Both the position numbers and the translations under genes were made by a program. Of a DNA stretch of 64,000 nt, positions 24,032 to 33,763 are shown piece by piece; the stretch's first letter is position 1; the number at the start of each line of letters is the position of its first letter. Source of the DNA: Paractinoplanes lichenicola. GTDB lineage: Bacteria; Actinomycetota; Actinomycetes; Mycobacteriales; Micromonosporaceae. A model generated the notes under the pieces. It ran no database searches, was not told the DNA's origin, and saw nothing but the letters and a program-made list of their open reading frames with translations. Location of the stretch: the NCBI RefSeq assembly GCF_016785085.1, contig NZ_JAENHO010000005.1, positions 1 through 64,000 of the forward strand, given 5' to 3'.

Positions 24032-26533
24032 GTGAGTGACCCTGGTGGCCCGGACGTGACGCAGGACTTGCGCGCACCCTGGGACGAAGACCCCGACGAC
24101 CTGTACGAGCACGCGCCGTGCGGGTATCTGACCACGCTTCCCGACGGCACGATCGTCCGGGTCAACCAGACGTTCCTGAGCTGGACGGGCTTCACCCGCG
24201 GAGAGCTGGTCGGCCACCGGCGCTTCCGCGACCTGCTCACCTCGGGCGGGCAGATCTATCACGAGACCCACTACGCGCCGCTGCTGCGCATGCAGGACGA
24301 GGTGCACGAGCTGGCCTTCGACCTGGTCTGCGCCGACGGCCGGCAGCTGCCCGCCCTGGTCAACTCGGTGCTGGGCCGCGACGCCGCGGGGCAGCCCCGG
24401 GCCATCCGCACGACGGTCTTCAACGCGAGCGAGCGCCGGCAGTACGAGAAGGAGCTGCTGCTGGCGCGGCAGGTCGCCGAGGCCTCCGAGCGCCGGGTCC
24501 GGGTGCTGCAGCAGATCGTGGCCGACCTGGCCGCCGCGCCGACCGAGGCCGAGGTGGCCGAGGCCGTGGTGCGCGCGCCCGAGTCCGCCTTCGGCGCGGC
24601 CAGCAGCAGCATCTATCTGGTCGACCCCGAGCGCGACACGATCTACGCCGTCGCCTCGACCGACCCGACCACCGGCAACTGGGACGACATGGCCCGCACC
24701 TCGGCGCGGGCGGTGGCCCGGGTCGCCGAGCGCGGTGACCTGCACGTCGTCGCGTCGGTCGCCGAGGCCCGCGAGCACTTTCCCGACCTGGTCGAGAGCA
24801 TGCGCCGCTCGGGCCGCAACACCGTGGTGCTGCTGCCGCTGACCACCGGCCCGGCCGACGAGCACGCCGGGCTCGAGACGCTGGGTGTGCTCGCGTTCAG
24901 CTTCAAGGGCGAGCGCGTCCTGACCGACGGCGAGCTGCGGGTCGTCCGCCTGCTCGGCCAGCAGGCGGGCCAGGCGCTCGACCGGGCCCGGCTCTACGAC
25001 GACGTCCGCCGCCGCGAGGAACGGTCGATCTTCCTGGCCGAGACCACCCGCTCGCTCGACGAGCTGCACCGGCTGCTGCCGCGCACCCGGCGCCTGATCG
25101 ACCGGGTGGTGCCCGAGATCGCCGACTGGGCCGAGGTGCGGCTGCAGGTGGGCGCGAACCCGGTCGTCGAGACCGGCGGCGGCCCGCGCCCCGACGAGGA
25201 GCTGCTCACCCAGCGCCTGGGCAAGGTGGCGGCGAGCGGCGAGCCGAAGTTCCCGGCCGACGGCGACCAGCTGGACTGCTCGGTGCTGCCGCTGACCGCC
25301 CGCGGGCTCGTGCTGGGCACGCTGGCCCTGCGGATGGCGCCCGACCGGCGGGGCCTCGCGGCCGAGCGCGCGTTCCTCGTCGAGCTGGCCGACCGGGCCG
25401 GGCTCGCGCTCGAGAACGCCCGGCTCTACGAGCAGGAGCGGCAGATCGCCCGGACGCTGCAGCGCAGCCTGCTCGCCGGTGACCTGCCGGGCGGCGACCC
25501 CCGGTTCGCCGTCGAGACCCACTATCAGGCGGCCGCGCAGGATCTGGAGGTCGGCGGCGACTGGTTCGACGCCTTCCTGATCACCCGCGACAAGCTGGCC
25601 CTGGTGGTCGGCGACGTGGTCGGCCGGGGAATAGAGGCCGCCACCACGATGGGCCAGCTGCGCAGCGCCGTACGGGCCCTGGCGTCGAACGAGGCCGGCC
25701 CGGCGCGGCTGATCGAGGGGCTGGACCGATTCGTCGAGCGGGTCGAGGCGGCCCGCATGGCCACGGTGGCGTACGTGGAGCTCGACCTGACCTCCGGCGA
25801 GGTGGCGTATTCGTGCGCCGGCCATCTTCCGCCGCTGCTGCAGGAGCCGGCCGGATCACCGGAATACCTGCTGCAGGCCCGCTCGGCCGCGCTCGGCTCC
25901 AAGGCCGGCAACCGGGTGCGCACGGAGCACCGCCGCAAGCTGCCCGCCGGCAGTCGCCTGCTGCTCTACACCGACGGCCTGATCGAGCGGCGCAGCCGGT
26001 CCATCGAGAAGGGCTTCGAGCTGCTGGCCCGCGAGTACGCGAGGCGCCGGGACGCGCCGCTGCAGGGGCTCGCGGCCGGGCTGGCCGACACCCTGGTCGG
26101 GCGCGACCACACCGACGACGTCTGCATGCTCTGCGTGACGCTGGGCACCGAGGAGCGCATCGAGCGCTCCATCGGCGCCGACCGCCTGCAGATCGCCCTG
26201 CTCCGCGCCGACCTGCGGGCCTGGCTGGTCGCCCACGAGGTCGAACCGGAGTGCCGCGACGCCGTGCTGCTCGCTTGCTCCGAGGCGGTGGCGAACGCGA
26301 TCGAGCACGGCTATCGTGACGACCCGTTCGGGATGATCGATGTCGTGGCGACAGTGACTGACGATGCGGTCGAGGTTCGGGTCACCGATCGGGGCACGTG
26401 GCGTGGCCCGGTCAGCGACGTGTCTCGCGGCCGGGGCCTGCAGCTGATCAGGGAATCCATGGATCAGGTGCTGTTCGACCGCAGCGACGGCACCACGGTC
26501 ACGATGCGACGGGGCCGCCGGGAGGCGTCGTAA
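24032..26533 (+). CDS. rsbP: RsbP-like PP2C phosphatase with PAS, GAF and C-terminal kinase-like ATPase domains
   Basis: This 833-residue multidomain regulator contains a PAS domain (about 20-135, likely the RsbQ-linked sensor), one or two GAF domains (about 160-320 and 335-465), an SpoIIE/PP2C phosphatase (about 470-703, with VGGDWFDAF and the TDDVCML metal site), and an RsbW-like HATPase (about 710-833, with SEAVANAIEHGY and SRGRGLQLI). B. subtilis RsbP has only PAS and PP2C. So here a Ser/Thr phosphatase and an anti-sigma-type kinase are in one chain, able in principle to both dephosphorylate and phosphorylate a STAS protein such as the next gene product. The GTG start is assumed; the stop overlaps the next ATG (TAATG). 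Confidence 0.92.
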   Translation: MSDPGGPDVTQDLRAPWDEDPDDLYEHAPCGYLTTLPDGTIVRVNQTFLSWTGFTRGELVGHRRFRDLLTSGGQIYHETHYAPLLRMQDEVHELAFDLVCADGRQLPALVNSVLGRDAAGQPRAIRTTVFNASERRQYEKELLLARQVAEASERRVRVLQQIVADLAAAPTEAEVAEAVVRAPESAFGAASSSIYLVDPERDTIYAVASTDPTTGNWDDMARTSARAVARVAERGDLHVVASVAEAREHFPDLVESMRRSGRNTVVLLPLTTGPADEHAGLETLGVLAFSFKGERVLTDGELRVVRLLGQQAGQALDRARLYDDVRRREERSIFLAETTRSLDELHRLLPRTRRLIDRVVPEIADWAEVRLQVGANPVVETGGGPRPDEELLTQRLGKVAASGEPKFPADGDQLDCSVLPLTARGLVLGTLALRMAPDRRGLAAERAFLVELADRAGLALENARLYEQERQIARTLQRSLLAGDLPGGDPRFAVETHYQAAAQDLEVGGDWFDAFLITRDKLALVVGDVVGRGIEAATTMGQLRSAVRALASNEAGPARLIEGLDRFVERVEAARMATVAYVELDLTSGEVAYSCAGHLPPLLQEPAGSPEYLLQARSAALGSKAGNRVRTEHRRKLPAGSRLLLYTDGLIERRSRSIEKGFELLAREYARRRDAPLQGLAAGLADTLVGRDHTDDVCMLCVTLGTEERIERSIGADRLQIALLRADLRAWLVAHEVEPECRDAVLLACSEAVANAIEHGYRDDPFGMIDVVATVTDDAVEVRVTDRGTWRGPVSDVSRGRGLQLIRESMDQVLFDRSDGTTVTMRRGRREAS

Positions 26534-26916
26534 TGGAGTTCACGCGTGGCGGGCGTCCGGTGCCCATGGGGCAGCTGGAGCGCTGGGTCACGTTCTCGAC
26601 GTTCGGCGATGCCGAGCTGGTCTCGCTGACCGGCGAGATCGACCTGGCCAACGCGCCCGAGATCGGCAAGGCGATCATCGAGCGGATCGAGAAGGCCGGG
26701 AAGGTGCTGATCGACCTGACCACCGTCTCGTTCCTCGACAGCGCCGGGGTCCGCCTGCTCGACGCGCTGATCGGCGACTGCCACGACCATGCGATCCCGG
26801 CCCGGCTGGTGGTGGGGGAGACCGGCGCCGCCCGGATGACCCTCCAGCTGTGCGCCTTCCGCGAGGACGTGCTGGCCACCGATCTCGACAGGGCCGCGGC
26901 GGATCTTACGGGTTAG
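26533..26916 (+). CDS. STAS-domain anti-sigma factor antagonist (RsbV-like)
   Basis: This 127-residue STAS protein has the phospho-acceptor loop FLDSAG with Ser70, the residue phosphorylated by RsbW-type kinases in RsbV/SpoIIAA. Its ATG overlaps the stop of the phosphatase/kinase gene, so stoichiometric production is likely. It is the probable substrate of both activities of the upstream protein. When unphosphorylated it should capture an anti-sigma factor encoded elsewhere. No sigma factor gene is present nearby. Confidence 0.92.
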   Translation: MEFTRGGRPVPMGQLERWVTFSTFGDAELVSLTGEIDLANAPEIGKAIIERIEKAGKVLIDLTTVSFLDSAGVRLLDALIGDCHDHAIPARLVVGETGAARMTLQLCAFREDVLATDLDRAAADLTG

Positions 26917-26922
26917 CCCGCG

Positions 26923-26928
26923 TACCCT
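26923..26928 (+). promoter_or_regulatory. -10 element, leaderless promoter of the radical SAM gene
   Basis: TACCCT lies 8 nt before the ATG at 26937 with no ribosome-binding site. Confidence 0.5.
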
Positions 26929-26936
26929 AGAGGCCC

Positions 26937-28880
26937 ATGAGCGTACGTTCCGTCTTCCCGCAGCTCGAGCAGCTGCTGCCCCGGGTCAGCAAGCCGATCC
27001 AGTACGTGGGCGGCGAGCTCGGCGCCGTCGTCAAGGACTGGGACGCCACCACGGTCCGGTGGGCGCTGATGTATCCCGACGCGTACGAGGTGGGTCTGCC
27101 CAACCAGGGCGTCCAGATCCTCTACGAGGTGCTCAACGAGCAGGACGACGTGCTGGCCGAGCGCACCTACGCGGTGTGGCCCGACCTCGAGGCTCTGATG
27201 AAGGAGCACGGCGTCCCGCAGTTCACCGTCGACGCGCATCGCCCGGTCAAGGCGTTCGACGTGCTGGGGCTCTCGTTCGCGACCGAGCTCGGCTACACCA
27301 ACATGCTCTCCGCGCTCGAGCTGGCGGGCATCCCGCTGGACAGCGCCGACCGTGGTGACGACGACCCGATCGTCCTCGCCGGCGGCCACGCCAGCTTCAA
27401 TCCGGAGCCGATCGCCGACTTCATCGACGCCGCCGTGCTCGGCGACGGCGAGGAGGCCGTCCTCGAGATCACCGGCATCATCCGGGAGTGGAAGGCCGAG
27501 GGCCGCCCGGGTGGCCGCGACGAGCTGCTGCTGCGTCTCGCCCGCACCGAGAGCATCTACGTCCCCCGCTTCTACGACGTCGACTACCTCGCCGACGGCC
27601 GCATCCAGCGTGTGGTGCCCAACCGCCCCGACGTCCCGTTCCGCGTGGCCAAGCGCACGACCATGGATCTCGACGCCTGGCCCTACCCCAAGAAGCCCCT
27701 GGTCCCGCTGGCCGAGACGGTCCACGAGCGGTATGCGGTGGAGATCTTCCGCGGCTGCACGCGGGGCTGCCGGTTCTGCCAGGCCGGCATGATCACCCGC
27801 CCGGTGCGGGAGCGGTCGATCACCACGGTCGGCCAGATGATCAAGGAGGGCCTCGAGTTCTCCGGCTTCAGCGAGGTCGGCCTGCTCTCGCTGTCCAGCG
27901 CCGACCACTCCGAGATCGGCGACATGTGCTCCGGCCTGGCCGAGCAATACGAGGGCACCAACGTCTCGCTGTCGCTGCCGTCCACCCGCGTCGACGCCTT
28001 CAACATCGACCTGGCCCAGGAGCTGTCGAAGAACGGCCGCCGGACGGGCCTGACCTTCGCGCCCGAGGGCGGCTCCGAGCGCATCCGCAAGGTCATCAAC
28101 AAGATGGTGACCGAGGAGGATCTGCTCCGCACGGTCGTCACCGCCTATTCCAACGGCTGGCGGCAGGTCAAGCTCTACTTCATGTGCGGCCTGCCCACCG
28201 AGACCGACGACGACGTGCTGCAGATCGGCCGGATGGCCCACGAGGTGATCAAGGCCGGCCGGATCGCCGCGGGCACCAAAGACATCCGCTGCACGGTGTC
28301 GATCGGCGGGTTCGTGCCCAAGCCGCACACCCCGTTCCAGTGGGCGCCGATGGAGCGTCCCGAGGTGATCGACGCCCGCCTCCAGCTGCTCAAGCAGGAG
28401 ATCAACTCCGACCGGTCGCTCGGCCGGGCCATCGGCTACCGCTATCACGACGGCGAGCCGTCGCTGATCGAGGGCCTGCTCTCGCGCGGCGACCGGCGGG
28501 TCGGCGCGGTCATCCGCCGGGTCTGGGAGAAGGGCGGCCGCTTCGACGGCTGGAGCGAGCACTTCTCGTACGCCCGGTGGGTCGAGGCCTGCGCCGAGGT
28601 GCTCCCGCAGTTCGGGGTCGACCTCGACTGGTTCACGACCCGCGAGCGCGAGCAGGCCGAGGTGCTGCCCTGGGATCACCTCGACTCGGGCCTCGACAAG
28701 GACTGGCTCTGGCAGGACTGGCAGGACTCCAAGAGCGAGTACGAGCAGGACGACTGCCGGTGGACCCCGTGCTTCGACTGCGGCGTCTGCCCGTCGATGG
28801 ACACCGAGATCCAGATCGGCCCCACCGGCAAGAAGCTGCTCCCGCTGACCCCGGTGAACAATCTGCGGGTGCCGGCCTGA
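26937..28880 (+). CDS. TIGR03960-type B12-binding radical SAM protein
   Basis: This 647-residue protein has an N-terminal region of cobalamin-binding type (about 30-230) and a radical SAM core with the cluster motif C274-xxx-C278-xx-C281 (CTRGCRFC). It ends with a Cys-rich tail (CRWTPCFDCGVCPS near residue 605-620). This matches the TIGR03960 family, usually encoded beside or fused to a DUF2344 protein and near rne/rplU, as here. The substrate is unknown in general; a role in translation-related modification is suggested only by context. The ATG follows a leaderless promoter. Confidence 0.9.
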   Translation: MSVRSVFPQLEQLLPRVSKPIQYVGGELGAVVKDWDATTVRWALMYPDAYEVGLPNQGVQILYEVLNEQDDVLAERTYAVWPDLEALMKEHGVPQFTVDAHRPVKAFDVLGLSFATELGYTNMLSALELAGIPLDSADRGDDDPIVLAGGHASFNPEPIADFIDAAVLGDGEEAVLEITGIIREWKAEGRPGGRDELLLRLARTESIYVPRFYDVDYLADGRIQRVVPNRPDVPFRVAKRTTMDLDAWPYPKKPLVPLAETVHERYAVEIFRGCTRGCRFCQAGMITRPVRERSITTVGQMIKEGLEFSGFSEVGLLSLSSADHSEIGDMCSGLAEQYEGTNVSLSLPSTRVDAFNIDLAQELSKNGRRTGLTFAPEGGSERIRKVINKMVTEEDLLRTVVTAYSNGWRQVKLYFMCGLPTETDDDVLQIGRMAHEVIKAGRIAAGTKDIRCTVSIGGFVPKPHTPFQWAPMERPEVIDARLQLLKQEINSDRSLGRAIGYRYHDGEPSLIEGLLSRGDRRVGAVIRRVWEKGGRFDGWSEHFSYARWVEACAEVLPQFGVDLDWFTTREREQAEVLPWDHLDSGLDKDWLWQDWQDSKSEYEQDDCRWTPCFDCGVCPSMDTEIQIGPTGKKLLPLTPVNNLRVPA

Positions 28881-28881
28881 C

Positions 28882-29649
28882 ATGGCGAAGAATCAGCCCG
28901 TCGGCGGGCAGGCCCCGATCGTCCAGCGCATCCGTCTCCGTTACGCCAAGCGCGGCCCGTTGCGGTTCACCTCGCATCGCGACTTCGCACGGGCGTTCGA
29001 GCGGGCGCTGCGGCGCGGGGCCGTGCCCATCGCCTTCTCCCAGGGCTTCACCCCCCACCCCAAGATCTCGTATGCGAGCGCGGCGCCCACCGGCGTCGGC
29101 AGCGAGGCGGAATACCTCGAGATCGGCCTGCAGCGCGAGGTCGACCCCGAGCAGCTCCGCCTGGCCCTCGACGCCGCGCTCTCGCCCGGGCTCGACATCC
29201 TCGACGCGGTGGTGGCCGGGGCGGGCAGCCTGGCCGACCGGATCGACGCCTCGCGGTGGCTCCTGGAGCTGCCCGGGGTCGATCCGGCGGACGCCGCGGC
29301 GGCCGTCAAGGCGTTCACCGATCTCGACGAGGTGCTGGTCGAGCGCATGACCAAGCAGGGCCGGCGCTCGTTCGACGCCCGTCAGGCAGTGACGAGCATC
29401 GATGTGACCGAGCAGTCCGCCATACCTTCCGAGGCGGACGGCGCACCGTGTGCGATAATCGACCTTGTCGTACGACAGGTGACGCCCGCCGTGCGACCCG
29501 ATGACGTCCTTTCCGGCCTGCGCGTAGCGGCGGGCCTGGAGCCGCCGGTGCCCCCACGGGTGACCCGGCTGGCCCAGGGCACGCTCACCGCACAGGGGGA
29601 GATCATCGATCCGTTGGACGCGGATCGTGATCCGGCCCTTCCGGTTTAA
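28882..29649 (+). CDS. TIGR03936 family protein (DUF2344), radical SAM partner
   Basis: This 255-residue protein starts one base after the radical SAM stop. It has the RLRYAKRGPLRFTSHRDFARAFERALRR and FSQGFTPHPKISYASA motifs of DUF2344/TIGR03936. In other bacteria this domain is fused to the C-terminus of the radical SAM protein, so the two probably form one enzyme. The reaction is not known. Confidence 0.9.
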   Translation: MAKNQPVGGQAPIVQRIRLRYAKRGPLRFTSHRDFARAFERALRRGAVPIAFSQGFTPHPKISYASAAPTGVGSEAEYLEIGLQREVDPEQLRLALDAALSPGLDILDAVVAGAGSLADRIDASRWLLELPGVDPADAAAAVKAFTDLDEVLVERMTKQGRRSFDARQAVTSIDVTEQSAIPSEADGAPCAIIDLVVRQVTPAVRPDDVLSGLRVAAGLEPPVPPRVTRLAQGTLTAQGEIIDPLDADRDPALPV

Positions 29650-29802
29650 GGCACGCTTCGTCGGAGGGCGCTGGCCGCAGCCGGCGTCCGGTTGACAGAC
29701 TTCGGCAGCCCTCCGCTCACCCGGTGGGACCGAAAAACTTGCGGCGACCCTGCGTGGCAGCGCTCAAACGCGCCCGGGGCCGCCAGAACTGGAGAGCGCC
29801 CC

Positions 29803-32800
29803 ATGCTCGATAACGAGCCCCAAGACAACTTGGGAGACCAGGGCGGCGAAGGGGCCGGAGCTTCCACTCCGCCCGAGACCGCCGCCACCACCACCCCCGC
29901 GCGCAAGCGGGCCCCGCGTCGTAAAGCCGCGGCGCCGGCCGCCGCTGCGGAGCCGGGCCAGGCCGACGAGGCCGCGGCCTCGTCGCCGGCCGCCGAGGAG
30001 GCGCCGGCCGCGCCGGTGAAGAAGGCGACCCGCAGCCGGAAGAAGGCCGCCCCGGCCGCCGCGCCCGCCGCTCCGCCCGAGGAGGGCGAGGCCGAGGTCG
30101 CGCCGCCGGTCAAGAAGGCCACCCGCAGCCGCAAGAAGGCCGCCGCGCCCGTCGTGGCGGAAGAGCCCGCCGAGGCGCCGGCCGAGACCACACCGATCGC
30201 CGAGCCGCCCGCCCCGCCCGTGCGGGTCGAGGCCCTGGTCGAGGGCGAGGAGCCCACGGTCGAGGACGAGACCGCCGAGGAGGAGGCCACCGCGGAGGGC
30301 ACGCCGATCATCGGCGTGATCCCGCTGGACGCCGACTTCGTCGAGGAGGAGAAGCCCGCCCCGCGTCGCGGACGCCGCGCGGCCGCCCTCCCGCCCGCCG
30401 TGCTGTTCATGCCGCCGGAGGCCACCGAGTCGGCCCCGGCTCCGGCCCGCCGCTCCCGCCGCGGCGCCACCCAGCCACCCGCGGCCGCCGAGCCCGCCGA
30501 GACCCTCGAGGCCGTGTCCGCGCCCGAGGCCGAGGTGGCCGAGCTGCCGATCGCCGTCGAGGAGCCGGCCGAGGCGCCCCGCCGGGGCCGGCGTCGCCGG
30601 CGCGGTGCGGCCGAGGAGCCCGCCGAGGCCGAGGTCGCCGAGGTGACCGCCCCGCCCGCCGAGGAGACGGTGGACGAGGCCGACGAGAGCGCCGACGACG
30701 TCGAGGACGGCGCCGAGGGCGATGACGAGGATGACGACGACGCGGCCGCGGGCCGTCGCCGCCGTCGCCGGGGCCGCCGTGGCCGCGGCCGGGGCAAGGG
30801 CCCGGCCGAGGACGGCGAGCAGGACGAGAACGAGGACGGCGCCGAGGCGTCCGCGGACGAGGAGTCCGAGGACGAGGAGGAGTCGGAGGACGGCGAGGGC
30901 GTGACCCGTCGTCGCCGTCGCCGCCGCCGCAAGGGCTCGGGCTCCGACGCCGAGACCGGGGGCATCGAGGACGGCGTGCACACCGTCGTGCGGGTGCGCG
31001 AGCCCCGGCGTACGGACGAGGTGCAGGGCGTCTCGGGCTCGACCCGGCTCGAGGCCAAGCGCCAGCGCCGCCGCGACGGCCGTGAGCAGCGCCGCACCCG
31101 GCCGCCGATCCTGAGCGAGTCGGAGTTCCTGGCCCGTCGCGAGGCGGTCGACCGGGTGATGGTCGTGCGCCAGAAGCCCGACCGCACCCAGATCGCCGTG
31201 CTCGAGGACGGCATCCTGGTCGAGCACTACGTGTCGCGCAGCACCTCCGGCACCATGGTCGGCAACGTCTACCTCGGCAAGGTGCAGAACGTGCTGCCCA
31301 GCATGGAGGCGGCGTTCGTCGACATCGGCCGGGGCCGCAACGCCGTGCTCTACGCGGGCGAGGTCAACTGGGACGCCACCGGGCTCGAGGGGCGGGCCCG
31401 CTCGATCGAGCAGGCGCTGCGCTCGGGCGACTCGGTGCTGGTGCAGGTGACCAAGGACCCGATCGGGCACAAGGGCGCCCGGCTGAGCAGCCACATCGCG
31501 CTCTCCGGCCGGCACCTGGTCTACGTGCCCAACGGCAACGCCTCCGGGATCAGCCGCAAGCTGCCCGACAACGAGCGCAAGCGCCTGCGGGACGTGCTCA
31601 AGAAGCTCGTGCCCGACGGCGCCGGCGTCATCGTGCGTACGGCGGCCGAGGGCGCCAGCGAGGACGACCTGGCCCGCGACGTCAAGCGGCTGCAGGCGCA
31701 GTGGGAGGAGATCCAGCGCAAGTCGGCCGAGGGCCACGCGCCGGTCGCCCTCTCGGAGGAGCCCGACCTGGTCATCCGGGTCGTGCGTGACCTCTTCAAC
31801 GAGGACTTCCGCGAGCTCGTGGTGCAGGGCGACACGGCGTACGGCGAGCTGGAGAACTATCTCAACTCGGTCTCGCCCGACCTGCTGGAGCGCATGCACC
31901 GCTACACCGGCGGCGGGGACGTCTTCGCCGACCAGCGGATCGACGAGCAGATCCTCAAGGGCCTGGACCGCAAGGTGTTCCTGCCCTCGGGCGGCCACCT
32001 GGTCTTCGACCGCACCGAGGCGATGACGGTGGTCGACGTCAACACCGGTAAGTACACCGGGGCCGGCGGCAACCTCGAGGAGACGGTGACCCGCAACAAC
32101 CTCGAGGCGGCGGAGGAGATCGTCCGGCAGCTGCGGCTGCGCGACCTCGGCGGCATCGTGGTCATCGACTTCATCGACATGGTGCTCGAGAGCAACCGCG
32201 AGCTGGTGCTGCGGCGGCTGACCGAATGCCTGGGCCGCGACCGCACCAAGCACCAGGTCACCGAGATCACCTCGCTCGGCCTGGTGCAGATGACCCGCAA
32301 GCGGATCGGGTCGGGGCTGCTCGAGGCGTTCAGCGAGACCTGTGACCACTGCAAGGGCCGCGGCGTGCTGATCCACACCGAGCCGGTGCCGGAGAAGCGG
32401 ACCAACGGCGGCGGCGCGGGCAACCAGGTCAAGGCGGTCGCGGCGGCGGCGCGGACGGAGCAGGCTCCGGCGCAGCAGCAGCAGCCGGCGGGCAAGTCAC
32501 GGCGGCGGCGCGGCGGTGGCGGTGGCGGCGAGACCGCGGTGACCGAGCCGGTCGTCGAGGAGACCGTCGTCGTCGAGGCCGAGCCGGCGCTCGCGGTGGA
32601 GGCCACGCCCGAGCCCGCACGGCAGCCGGAGGGCGACGACCCGGTGGCCGAGACCGCCGGGCTGCCTCCGGTGGCCGGCTCGGGCATCGTGACCGGTCGC
32701 CCGGCGCTGACCAAGGCCGACCCCGCCGACGACTACGACATCAGCGGGTACGACCTGTCCCGGTACGAGTCGGCCGCCCCGCCCGCGCCCGAGCCGGAGC

Positions 32801-32943
32801 CGTTGCGGCTGACCGGCGCGGACGACCCGGACGCGGCCGACGACGACGAGGACGACGAGGACGACGACGAGCCCGTGGGTGCGGGCGCCGGGGGACGGCG
32901 CCGCTCGCGGCGGGGTGGCGCGCGCAGGCGTACGCGACCCTGA
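29803..32943 (+). CDS. rne: Ribonuclease E/G family endoribonuclease
   Basis: This 1046-residue RNase E-type enzyme initiates mRNA decay and rRNA processing. A 430-residue acidic, Pro/Ala-rich and Arg-rich N-terminal extension precedes the core. Then come an S1 RNA-binding domain (about 480-560) and the catalytic DNase I-like region with D745 in DVNTGKY and D789 in IDFIDM. The Zn-link is C847-DH-C850. A disordered Gly/Arg- and acidic C-terminus (to 1046) follows. Long disordered arms are typical of actinobacterial RNase E and usually hold partner proteins. ATG 29803 has GGAGAG just upstream. Confidence 0.94.
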   Translation: MLDNEPQDNLGDQGGEGAGASTPPETAATTTPARKRAPRRKAAAPAAAAEPGQADEAAASSPAAEEAPAAPVKKATRSRKKAAPAAAPAAPPEEGEAEVAPPVKKATRSRKKAAAPVVAEEPAEAPAETTPIAEPPAPPVRVEALVEGEEPTVEDETAEEEATAEGTPIIGVIPLDADFVEEEKPAPRRGRRAAALPPAVLFMPPEATESAPAPARRSRRGATQPPAAAEPAETLEAVSAPEAEVAELPIAVEEPAEAPRRGRRRRRGAAEEPAEAEVAEVTAPPAEETVDEADESADDVEDGAEGDDEDDDDAAAGRRRRRRGRRGRGRGKGPAEDGEQDENEDGAEASADEESEDEEESEDGEGVTRRRRRRRRKGSGSDAETGGIEDGVHTVVRVREPRRTDEVQGVSGSTRLEAKRQRRRDGREQRRTRPPILSESEFLARREAVDRVMVVRQKPDRTQIAVLEDGILVEHYVSRSTSGTMVGNVYLGKVQNVLPSMEAAFVDIGRGRNAVLYAGEVNWDATGLEGRARSIEQALRSGDSVLVQVTKDPIGHKGARLSSHIALSGRHLVYVPNGNASGISRKLPDNERKRLRDVLKKLVPDGAGVIVRTAAEGASEDDLARDVKRLQAQWEEIQRKSAEGHAPVALSEEPDLVIRVVRDLFNEDFRELVVQGDTAYGELENYLNSVSPDLLERMHRYTGGGDVFADQRIDEQILKGLDRKVFLPSGGHLVFDRTEAMTVVDVNTGKYTGAGGNLEETVTRNNLEAAEEIVRQLRLRDLGGIVVIDFIDMVLESNRELVLRRLTECLGRDRTKHQVTEITSLGLVQMTRKRIGSGLLEAFSETCDHCKGRGVLIHTEPVPEKRTNGGGAGNQVKAVAAAARTEQAPAQQQQPAGKSRRRRGGGGGGETAVTEPVVEETVVVEAEPALAVEATPEPARQPEGDDPVAETAGLPPVAGSGIVTGRPALTKADPADDYDISGYDLSRYESAAPPAPEPEPLRLTGADDPDAADDDEDDEDDDEPVGAGAGGRRRSRRGGARRRTRP

Positions 32944-33061
32944 TCGAAGGCTGATCGACGGGGAGCGGTTCGGTAAAGAAAGTTAACTGACCGGGCCGCT
33001 CTTGTCGTGATGTCGGTTACTCTCTCGGGATCCCCCCTTTCCCCGAGGAGACCGACCCCCC

Positions 33062-33586
33062 ATGCGCCGCATCTCCCCGCGCAAGGGCCTCGCCGTGTGC
33101 GTCGCCCTGAGCGCCCTGACCTTCACCGCCGCCTGTTCCGGCGACGCGAGCTCCGACGCCGCCGCTCCGGCCGCTGTCCCGGCCACCGGCGCCTCCGCCG
33201 TCCCGCCGGCGCCGGTCGACCCCTCCGTCGCGGCCGCGGCCGACGCGGCGCTCTCCGCCGACACCAAGCAGATCTGCGCCCAGGCCGAGCGGGCGACCGT
33301 CAGCTTCGGCGAGCTCTTCGTGGCCGACATGAAGCTGAAGATCGACGCGGCGGCCGACGGCACGGCGGCCAAGCAGCAGGCCGACAAGAAGATCGCGCGG
33401 GACGTCGAGAACTTCTCGTTCGCGCTGGCCGACATGGCCGGGCTGACCACCGACGCGCCGCTCAAGAAGGCCCTGACCGCGATGAGTGCGGAGGTCAAGG
33501 CGTTGAAGGGCGACGTCGCCAAGCTCGACACCGACCGGATGGCCGGGCTGACCGCTAAGCTGGACAAGGCCTGCGGCAAGGCCTGA
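33062..33586 (+). CDS. Putative secreted lipoprotein of unknown function
   Basis: This 174-residue protein has a basic start, a hydrophobic helix (about 9-22), and Cys25 in FTAAC that could be lipidated, although the lipobox lacks Leu at -3. An Ala/Pro-rich spacer follows (27-55), then a helical domain with two cysteines (residues about 75 and 171) that could form a disulfide. No known family was recognised. GAGGAG lies about 14 nt upstream of the ATG. Confidence 0.75.
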   Translation: MRRISPRKGLAVCVALSALTFTAACSGDASSDAAAPAAVPATGASAVPPAPVDPSVAAAADAALSADTKQICAQAERATVSFGELFVADMKLKIDAAADGTAAKQQADKKIARDVENFSFALADMAGLTTDAPLKKALTAMSAEVKALKGDVAKLDTDRMAGLTAKLDKACGKA

Positions 33587-33610
33587 CCTGGGCCTGCGTG
33601 TGGCCCCGGT

Positions 33611-33640
33611 TTGGGATCGGCCCCACTCATGAAGTACGCT
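33611..33640 (+). promoter_or_regulatory. Candidate promoter of rplU-rpmA-obg
   Basis: TTGGGA (33611-33616) and TACGCT (33635-33640) are separated by 18 bp. The transcript would have a leader of about 115 nt before rplU. The leader holds GC-rich inverted segments (for example 33660-33720), possibly regulatory. Confidence 0.5.
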
Positions 33641-33763
33641 TTCGGACGGCGCTTTTCTGTGCGCCATGTTCTCGTGCCGGCCCCTGCGGGGCGTGTGCCG
33701 AAAACTTGCACCATCCGCCAAGCAGCGTTCCGCGCTGCGTAAGTCTCAGGGAGTCCGCGTCCG

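Noticed and set aside
29692..29802. Longer N-terminus for RNase E starting near 29692, and a TTGACA -35 box at 29692
   Set aside because: The ATG at 29803 has a good ribosome-binding site; no matching -10 box was found at the right distance from TTGACA.
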